From NCBI GenBank assembly GCA_000969725.1, contig JXSR01S028236.1: DNA of 27,704 nt; one strand, written 5' to 3'. Under the pieces are notes generated by a model that did not search any database, was not told where the DNA came from, and was given only the letters and a program-made list of their open reading frames with translations. The number at the start of each line of letters is the position of its first letter. Position 1 is the first letter of the stretch. The stretch is from Ophiothrix spiculata. Lineage: Eukaryota > Echinodermata > Ophiuroidea > Amphilepidida > Ophiotrichidae. Shown piece after piece: positions 21,322 through 27,704 of this stretch. Position numbers and translations under genes: made by a program.

Positions 21322-21781
21322 TGACAATAAATTACCACCAGTGTTCCTGCTAAGGTCGTAATGAGCTGGGACAATTGGCACAGCAAGATTTTGAAAATGT
21401 GAGAGGGATACTTTTTCTTGCTTATTTAAGCAATTTTCAGAATTGGCTACTGATTTTGGCACAAGTACCGTAAGTACCTATTCAACTTTGGTACAAGCTC
21501 AAAAACCTTAGCACGAACACTTGATTACCACTATCAGTGAACAGGAGTTTACATTTTGTGGTACATGTGAACACGAGTATAGATTTTTTGCCCATTTACA
21601 GATAATAAACTGGAGTATACATGTAGATTCTATGACTTTTCTCATAACAGTATTTTTAATGCTTAAACATTATTTGATGAAAGAGATACGGAAAAATAAA
21701 TTATGAAAAAATAAATCAACTTGCTTTATATTTTTCTGTTCTTGTGTCAAATTGTGATCTACACTTCCAATATTACACTGT

Positions 21782-21904
21782 GGGCCAAACAAAAATTTAT
21801 TGGATAGTGTAAACAAAATACATCGTGTGTGTTGCATTTACAAGCAATGGGACCCTGCACTCTGGATTTCCGTTTACACTGTTCAAAAAATTTCTGCTTG
21901 GCCT
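21782..21904. mobile_element. Small inverted-repeat element, about 123 bp
   Basis: The left GGGCCAAACAAAAATTTATT followed by AGTGTAAAC (21782-21814) is mirrored by GTTTACACT ... AAAAAATTTCTGCTTGGCCT (21872-21904), about 26 of 33 positions. No target duplication was identified. The minus-strand open frames at 21759-22114 run through this element and are not credible genes. Confidence 0.6.
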
Positions 21905-22175
21905 GTAGTTGCTGCATGTGATCAAATTTAGAGTTGAGATACCAGACGGTGTACAATGGCATCTATACTCAATAGCTCTCAATAAACCTTTAAGTACACA
22001 GTAAACAGTTAAAGGGGCATTAGACAAGTTCAGCATCATCCCCAAACTTTTCCTCAAGCATTTTGAGATTTTTGCATCATCTGAAGTATTAGCAGTAATA
22101 ATGACAGCATGCAAAGTTTCATTGCCAAATTCTGATCCTATTTATCAAAATATTTATATATTCTTTTATTTCTAA

Positions 22176-22197
22176 TTATCGTTGTCGACAACGATAA
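22176..22197. repeat. Perfect 22-bp palindrome
   Basis: The palindrome is centred on GTTGTCGACAAC between 22186 and 22187, with no unpaired centre: each half is 11 bases, TTATCGTTGTC and its complement. It could be a binding site for a dimeric protein or the remnant of a collapsed inverted-repeat element. TATTGTCGAT a few bases downstream (22210-22219) partly repeats the half site. Confidence 0.8.
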
Positions 22198-22939
22198 ATA
22201 CTGCCCTCTATTGTCGATTTTTTAAAATTGGTCTTTTCAGGAGATTTAATGCAAACTTCAAATTTCTTTTGATATATTTGCAATCTATGATGTGAAAGTA
22301 ATATTTTACAAACAAATCTTTGGCTCTCTCTTGATACATAGCATCAATAAATGCGTTTAGATAATAGTCTCATCCCCATGATCAAAAAACATCAGAAAAT
22401 TCAAATTTTTGACTTTTCTGAAGGTTTAGATCAAAATTGTCTGGATATCTGGCAACTGGCTGTTTTTGTCTACCATATGAAGTGTAGATCATCCACAAAT
22501 AAAATTTTTAAATTTTTTCCAATGCACCTTTAATTAATGCACATAAATCAATGTGACCATACAGGGAAATTAACCAGCCCGTATCTTTCGAATCATAACA
22601 ACGTACCCAATCTCGCTGAATATTCAAATAAACGTATGTTCAATACATGTATATATGTTAGTAACAAAATTAGTCAAAAATAATGACAAAATCATGATTT
22701 GATTGGGTCTTAATCAATTAACCATGCATTGATAGTCTCTTACACAACACAAAAACACCAGTTCACAATGTTGTAGAATACAAAGTATATGCTATGGATA
22801 AATCTTGTAACAGAGTCTGATTGCTTACTGCATACGTCAAGGTTTATAGAACAAAGTGTAATGGCATTAATTGTCAGACATGGGGCTCAAATTTGGGTAT
22901 TTGGGATTTAGACAGAATATTTTCTGGGTGCAGAGATTT
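22198..22939. other. Intergenic stretch without recognised features
   Basis: This is AT-rich non-coding sequence. The open frames at 22351-22533 and from 22821 are short and resemble nothing known. Confidence 0.4.
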
Positions 22940-23443
22940 AGGGGCAAACTACACGAGAGCTTGGAATATAAACCCATGCACATTCCTGGGATGTACATCC
23001 ATGTACATTCAACTCGATACGTTCGTGCGCCTCACTCGCTGCAAGTGCATGCGCATTGACACATGACTTGGTAGTACGCGTAGTATAACGTGTAGGGACA
23101 AACATATACGCGCAGTTGAATATGTAACATGAATCCAAAGCTGGTTGACGCGTCGTCATGTAGACACAATCTCTACTCAAGGAATGTACATGGATGTACA
23201 TTCCAAGCTCTCGTGTATACTATCTCTCAAAGTTGTTTTTCATTTCAAATCGTGTCGTGTACGCCACTCTTAACACGCGCGCCAATAGCGTGAGCCTAAA
23301 CGATCAAAATCAATAAATCACGCTCTGCCAATACGTGCGTAAATAAGTGCTTCAGTACGCAGAAGGGCTTAACAACAAGCGTCGGAAAGAAAAATCCCGC
23401 GAACGAGGAAAAACAACTCTGAGATAAACTATAGTTTGCCCCT
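22940..23443. mobile_element. CpG-rich insertion with 12-bp inverted ends and nested inverted repeat
   Basis: AGGGGCAAACTA at 22940-22951 is mirrored by TAGTTTGCCCCT at 23432-23443. Inside, TACACGAGAGCTTGGAAT at 22950-22967 is mirrored by ATTCCAAGCTCTCGTGTA at 23200-23217, followed inward by a GTACATCCATGTACATTC motif (22993-23010) and its inverted counterpart near 23185-23202. The whole segment is dense in CpG (ACGCG, GCGCGC, CGTGCG), unlike its flanks. The open frames on both strands here are shadows. A young DNA transposon, perhaps hAT-like from the GGGG-type end, is likely, but no target duplication was found. Confidence 0.6.
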
Positions 23444-23632
23444 TTGTTTCAGGTTCAGTATTGTGCATTGCAACAAGATCAGATGAGTTATTGGCTAAAC
23501 CTGAATAGCCCCAATTTGATTCATATGATGGAATAAATATAGCTCTGAGTCTGGTATGTCTTCTCTAAATTTTAATATGATTGCTACTCGGATATCAGCC
23601 AACTGGACAATTTTTAAATAGACCCTTTATTT

Positions 23633-24185
23633 TAAGGAAGTGGCTATAGACACGATGATCATGTCAATAACCTCGCCCAAAATGGCTATAGGCCCTAGAC
23701 ACGGTGATCGTGTGTGAGAAAGTGAATAGCTATGGAGACGATGCTCAAGGAGATGGCAACAAAAATGGTGGAAGGAGGAAGGTGACTTGCATTGATTGGT
23801 AATATTACAACCGGGAGAGTTTCTGATGTTATTCAGAATGTTAAGTTGCATTTTTGTCCTTTGGTCCGTGGCAGACCAAAAGAGAAGAGTAAAACAAACA
23901 AGATGAAGAAAATAATTTAATAGGGAGCATAGTTGTAATGCAACTCCTTCCACTATTTTTGTTGCCATCCACTTGAGCATCAGTGAGCATTCGGCTCCAT
24001 AGATGGGCCATTCACTTTCTCACACCCGATCATCGTGTCTATATGTAGCCATTTTGGGCGAGGTTATTGAAACGATCATGGTGTCTATAGCCATTTTGGG
24101 TGAAGTTATTGAAACGATCATCGTGTCTATAGCCATTTTGGGCAAGGTTATTGACACCATCATTGTGTTAATATCCTCAGCCTTA
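23633..24185. mobile_element. Foldback element with 42-bp minisatellite in its arms
   Basis: The left arm (about 23633-23785) and right arm (about 23940-24185) are inverted copies, sharing for example GGCAACAAAAATGGTGGAAG on the left with CTTCCACTATTTTTGTTGCC on the right, and GAGAAAGTGAAT with ATTCACTTTCTC. The outer part of each arm is built of a 42-bp unit around ATAGCCATTTTGGG and ATTGAAACGATCAT, with three to four units on the right (24028-24170) and about one and a half on the left. In one frame the unit gives the 14-residue peptide repeat ILGEVIETIIVSIA, which is an artefact of the repeat and not a gene. Tandem repeats inside inverted arms recall Drosophila FB elements. Confidence 0.75.
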
Positions 24186-24468
24186 TTATAATTAGCCAAA
24201 AATATAATACTTGTTTGGCTTTTTCCAATCAACCCCAATATTTCTTAATGGAACGTGACTGGTCTCACATTAAGAAGCCAAAAACCCAAAATTTTACTCT
24301 GAATTTTACATGGTCTTCAGCACATTTCTTTATTAACTGTGGTTGATTTAAACCCTTTTGGAAATGATATTTGAGAACCCAATTTGAGTAACTTTCTCAA
24401 TATAATCATTATCTTCAAATAAGATCCATTGCAAAGGCAGTGCCAAGTGGTAATGAAAAACCAAAAAA

Positions 24469-24526
24469 GCATCAAAATTGTGCATACACATTTCTACGCA
24501 TCAAAATTGTGCATACACATTTCTAT
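24469..24526 (+). repeat. Tandem duplication, 2 x 29 bp
   Basis: GCATCAAAATTGTGCATACA and the next nine bases occur at 24469-24497 and, with only the last base changed, at 24498-24526. This is a recent local duplication. Confidence 0.9.
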
Positions 24527-25073
24527 ACAATTAAAACGCTTTATGTTCATAGTAAAAACCAAATTACTATTACATTTTTTACTATAACTGAGGGTTGATT
24601 TTGTCAAGGATGATGCCAACATCAATTGTCATGAAGAAAACTCAGATATTTTGGTCATTTTCTATATTAGCATGCATGCATACCTTTCAAAATTCCAATT
24701 TTTTATTTTTTCCACAATAAACTTACATTTACAATTTTATTCTGATAGAACCTTAATATTTTGGCCCCTTTTGAGATAAGCTCTATTCAAAGTTTTTCCT
24801 TGAAAGCTTGATAAAAAAAACCTATCAATAAGTGTCTCTGAATATAATGCAAGAAATATTATAATAATATTGAAAATGCTTTATGAGTGTGTAGTTCAAT
24901 AACCTACTGGTCAGAAAGATTTTCCAGATATTTAAATTGGATGAAATTGTCAGCCCACACACATGACACACCCTAACTTATCTCAAGAGAAGAATAGTTA
25001 CTGCAGGAATTGACAAAGTACTAAATAAAGGAATTCTGGCACTGACATGGGCGCTTATGGTAAGTTATTTTAC
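24527..25073. other. Intergenic stretch without recognised features
   Basis: This is AT-rich non-coding sequence. No gene, RNA or transposon end was recognised. Confidence 0.4.
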
Positions 25074-25988
25074 AATCAATTGAATATCGGAATGCAACAG
25101 GGACCCAAGTCCACTGGAATCGTTTTTAAGAGAAAAAAAAAAAACCTTCACAGAGTGTCTGATGTTTAACTTATGTCAATTCAGCTCGCAGGGTAAGTTA
25201 ATAGGCCGAATTCATAAAAGTAAGCAATTGCTTTTTCTATGGCTTTTACTTGAATATCTGCCCATATATGGATAAAAGTTCAAGTAAAAGCCATAGAAAA
25301 AGCAATTGCTTACTTTTATGAATTCGGCTTAATGAATCCAATTGCCATATGAAACATGATTTTTTTACAGTATTGTGCTTGTAATGCTTTGCAGGGCATT
25401 ATTTTAGACAGTGGACTTTGGTCATTCTTGCACTCATATGTGCTTTATGAATTAAATTTTATGCAAAAAGGGGTGAGATCCATCTGGATCTAATATTTTG
25501 TGCTGTAATGCATCTGTGATTATGCTCTATTTGTCCAAGCCAAACTTCATTGAAAAATTCAGTCGGAAAACAGCATTTTCACATATTTGCTGCAGAACTT
25601 TTCTTTAATAGATTTTTCTACAGTACCGCCATTTTGAAATGAGACTACTGATTTTCATTTTTTGTATGTTTTCTAAGCAATATAGACAGAACCAACACAT
25701 AACACCAATTATCTTCCAATGTCAAGAGGAAATTTGGCCAAGAACATGGTTTTGACTGCTTATGATCCATTTAATAAAACAACAAATGTATGCAACACTG
25801 ACCCAAGTCAATGGATTTTGACAACTTTTGAATACATAAAAAGGACTTTTGGGGGCACTTGTGGTGCGGATTCATTTTAGTCCTTCATGCACATGATAGC
25901 ACTAGTTACAAAAAAGCTCATCTGTGTGTAACTCATTTTTGAAAAAAAGTGGACTTGGGTCAGTCTTGCATTCTGGTATTCAATTGAA
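25074..25988. mobile_element. Possible larger inverted-repeat element containing a nested MITE
   Basis: CAATTGAATATCGGAATGCA then GACCCAAGTCCACT at 25078-25116 is mirrored by AGTGGACTTGGGTC and TGCATTCTGGTATTCAATTG to about 25986. A third, direct copy of the arm (TGCAACACTGACCCAAGTCA) lies at about 25792-25811. The element, if real, encloses the perfect palindromic element at 25205. No target duplication was identified. Confidence 0.45.
25205..25328. mobile_element. Palindromic MITE with perfect 50-bp arms
   Basis: The arms 25205-25254 and 25279-25328 are exact reverse complements over 50 bp (starting GCCGAATTCATAAAAGTAAG) with a 24-bp spacer. TTAAT lies just outside on the right (25329-25333) and also two bases outside the left arm (25198-25202), which would fit a TTAA target duplication with small end differences. 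The perfect arms imply recent insertion or gene conversion. It has no coding capacity. Confidence 0.85.
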
Positions 25989-26956
25989 CAATGCAGGAGA
26001 GGGCATTCTACTTTGCCTTCTTGGCACCAGGCAGCATTGGTCAAGACACGAGGGCTTGGAATGTACATCCATGTAGATTCCTGCATTTTGCTACTGCTAT
26101 TGAAACTTATAAATATGATAAAGACCACAGAATTTTACTTCTGCCATTGCGAATTTGAAGACCGGTGACTATTATAATCTGTGACTGACTGTGAAGGAGA
26201 ATTTACCAATGTGTTGATTGTCCTATGAGGTGAAACATAATAACATTTCATAATTTGAATACTCCCACTCCTTGAGTATTCAAAGGGACAAATCACGCTT
26301 GAGTACGGCCCAAAAATTTAGCCTAAACCATGATTTTGAGCAAGTAAGATTTAGTTTTTATAGGTTATCCTAGGATTTTATATTTTCAGCAAAAGTTATA
26401 TTGGCTTATTATTTATGGTCACAAAACAACCAGCTGCCAACTGATGTCTGGTAATCAGAAGGAACCTGCGATGCTGAAACATTGGTAAGACATTGGCAAT
26501 TTATGCTTGCATTGCCGGGTCGGTCACTAGATATTGGACCATAACTCAAGACACTGTTAACAAGCCACAGGGTTTTAACTACGAGATAAATTATTGCAGC
26601 ATGCTTTAGGCATCTTTACAGCTCACAGACAACGCCCGGTCTCCACACAGACACCGTTCAGTCACCGGCCAATGTCCAGTTCGTGTCCACTAAATTTATA
26701 CCTCGTATATGACACCGCAAACACATCATAACCTTGCCGCAGGTTATGTGACCAAGGTATTACGTTAAATATTTAAAAGATATCTCTGATTTATCTTTAT
26801 ATCTATTTTTAATGAGTTGAATTGAATTAAATCAGCCGATTAACCCTAACAGGCAAAAATCATTCAATACACAGCCTAAGTCGAAATACGTCACGATCAA
26901 TCATTGCGCAATCACCCCAGCCTTATCTAAACACGGAATGCCTAGCCTGCCTGAGT
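25989..26956. other. Intergenic stretch with one small repeat fragment
   Basis: Apart from the fragment at 26045-26080 this is non-coding sequence without recognised features. The minus-strand open frame at 25877-26128 is a shadow of repeats. Confidence 0.4.
26045..26080. repeat. Fragment of the 22950-23217 element family
   Basis: ACACGAGGGCTTGGAATGTA and the following CATCCATGTAGATTCC match the arm of the nested repeat at 22950-22967 / 23181-23217 with a couple of substitutions. Only one arm was seen here. Confidence 0.7.
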
Positions 26957-27030
26957 TCCCCTTGTAGCACGAAGCCCACACTCTCGCTTCTGAAACCAGA
27001 GGTTGCGGGTTCGCACCCCGGGCCCGGCGC
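26957..27030 (+). mobile_element. tRNA-derived SINE-like head
   Basis: An A-box-like TAGCACGAAGC lies at 26965-26975 and a clear B box GGTTCGCACCC at 27008-27018 within GGGTTCGCACCCCGGG. The spacing fits a tRNA-derived polymerase III promoter. The downstream body is short, T-rich and not recognised, so this is probably a truncated SINE or a tRNA-like relic rather than a working tRNA gene. I could not fold a full cloverleaf. Confidence 0.5.
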
Positions 27031-27547
27031 ACAATTTTTTCTTCCTCCCCCACTCCATGACGTGTTTGTACTTAGTTTATTTTACCCCTTCCTCATAAAA
27101 ATGCTAAAAACGGTGGGTACTGTTAGGGTTAATGTGCCTCTTTATGCGAAAAGGACTTTTTTGTATTTGCACTCAAGCATATCTATCTTCGAATACAAAG
27201 TGTTCCCCTCCCCTGGTAAAATATGGGTTGAATAACCCATGAAGGTTCTTGCACATCATATCAGAATTTTACAAATGCATTAAATCAAATAAACCGATGA
27301 ATTTAAAAATAATGAAAGATAAAATAATGTGATGTGAGCATTTCTCTCTATGTTTGCTAATGCAATACTAATGTATTCCACTGTCTACCAGTCAGTGACA
27401 CTTGAAACTTGAAATTGTGCACAATCCCTACGCGGAGGCTATAGGTGTAATATCCCTGTGGAGTCTATACATTAATGAAGAACATCTCAAAATTATTCAA
27501 GGGCAATAATTATAAGAGACAGAGCAACATTTACAGTGCATCCAGAT
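27031..27547. other. Intergenic stretch without recognised features
   Basis: This is non-coding sequence. No gene, RNA or repeat ends were recognised. Confidence 0.4.
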
Positions 27548-27613
27548 AAGAGAAGAGATTATGTATATCCCATAATGCATTGCTTCATATGGCAAATTTT
27601 GTGCAGGAAGTCA
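27548..27613. mobile_element. Truncated second copy of the 15282 MITE family
   Basis: AAGAGAAGAGATTATGTATA starts exactly where the family terminus starts. It is followed by TCCCATAATGCATTGCTTCA and AAATTTTGTGCAGGAAGT, which follow the reverse-complemented right arm of 15282-15505. Similarity stops near 27613, where a different repeat begins, so the copy is truncated or interrupted. Confidence 0.75.
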
Positions 27614-27704
27614 TGATATGATATGGTATTTATTAGGCGCTTTTCCAAGAGAGATCAAGGCGCCTTACATATTAAAAACATATTATATAAGATACAGTTA
27701 AAAA
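27614..27704. repeat. Dispersed-repeat-like end with inverted GGCGC motif, cut by window edge
   Basis: TATTTATTAGGCGCTTTTCC and AAGGCGCCTTACATATTAAA look like the short low-divergence repeats common in marine invertebrate genomes, where GGCGC and its complement flank an A/T linker. This is judged by appearance only. The sequence continues beyond the window. Confidence 0.3.

Noticed and set aside
22821-23201. Overlapping open frames on both strands in the CpG-rich block
   Set aside because: The GC-rich insertion has few stop codons in all frames. The peptides resemble no family, and the DNA is an inverted-repeat element.
23633-24185. CRISPR-like array from the regular 42-bp repeats
   Set aside because: The repeats are contiguous with no unique spacers, the context is an animal genome, and the array is part of inverted arms.
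24003-24191. Open frame with a 14-residue peptide repeat (ILGEVIETIIVSIA)
   Set aside because: It is produced by a 42-bp minisatellite whose length is a multiple of three. It lies inside a foldback element, and the opposite strand is open as well.
25205-25328. microRNA precursor
   Set aside because: The arms are perfectly paired over 50 bp without the bulges typical of a pre-miRNA, and no known mature miRNA sequence was recognised.
27008-27018. Intact tRNA gene at 26957-27030
   Set aside because: The B box is good, but no acceptor stem or complete cloverleaf could be paired, so a SINE head or relic is more likely.

Overview
The window reads as a piece of a draft animal genome. The only gene I can support codes for part of a nuclear receptor, a protein superfamily confined to animals. 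Its two visible exons are separated by a 13.4 kb intron, the DNA is AT-rich and full of short non-autonomous transposons, there are two tRNA-derived SINE-like heads, and one run of 413 N marks a scaffold gap. A marine invertebrate deuterostome (hemichordate, echinoderm or cephalochordate) is my best guess, but that is inference from the character of the sequence, not an identification.

Gene. Exon A (3103-3740, + strand) holds a long hinge and the first half of a ligand-binding domain (LBD), including the nuclear-receptor signature of helices 3-5. Exon B (17124-17362) holds helices 7-12 and the stop codon. Both splice junctions are canonical and both are phase 1, so the exons join in frame with a split Asp codon. 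The C-terminal residues are closest, from memory, to the NR2 group (RXR, NR2E/PNR/TLX, TR2/4). I cannot settle the subfamily. Exon A starts at a splice acceptor, and no zinc-finger DNA-binding domain is visible in the first 3.1 kb, so the 5' part of the gene should lie to the left of the window. The activation helix has Gln where RXR-type receptors have the conserved Glu.

Layout. 1-3102: probable upstream intron with one foldback element. 3103-3740: exon A. 3741-17123: intron with at least four inverted-repeat elements, a SINE-like unit, a dispersed duplication, a compact hairpin and the N gap. 17124-17362: exon B. 17363-27704: 3' UTR and intergenic DNA with no recognisable gene, but an unusually dense set of inverted-repeat elements, including a perfect 50-bp palindromic element, a nested perfect hairpin, and a foldback element carrying a 42-bp minisatellite.

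Main pattern. Three elements (2557-2859, 3816-4327, 15282-15505) have long terminal inverted repeats and each is bounded by an exact 9-bp direct repeat. This is the insertion signature expected of Mutator-like (MULE) transposition. No transposase gene was recognised, so all appear non-autonomous.
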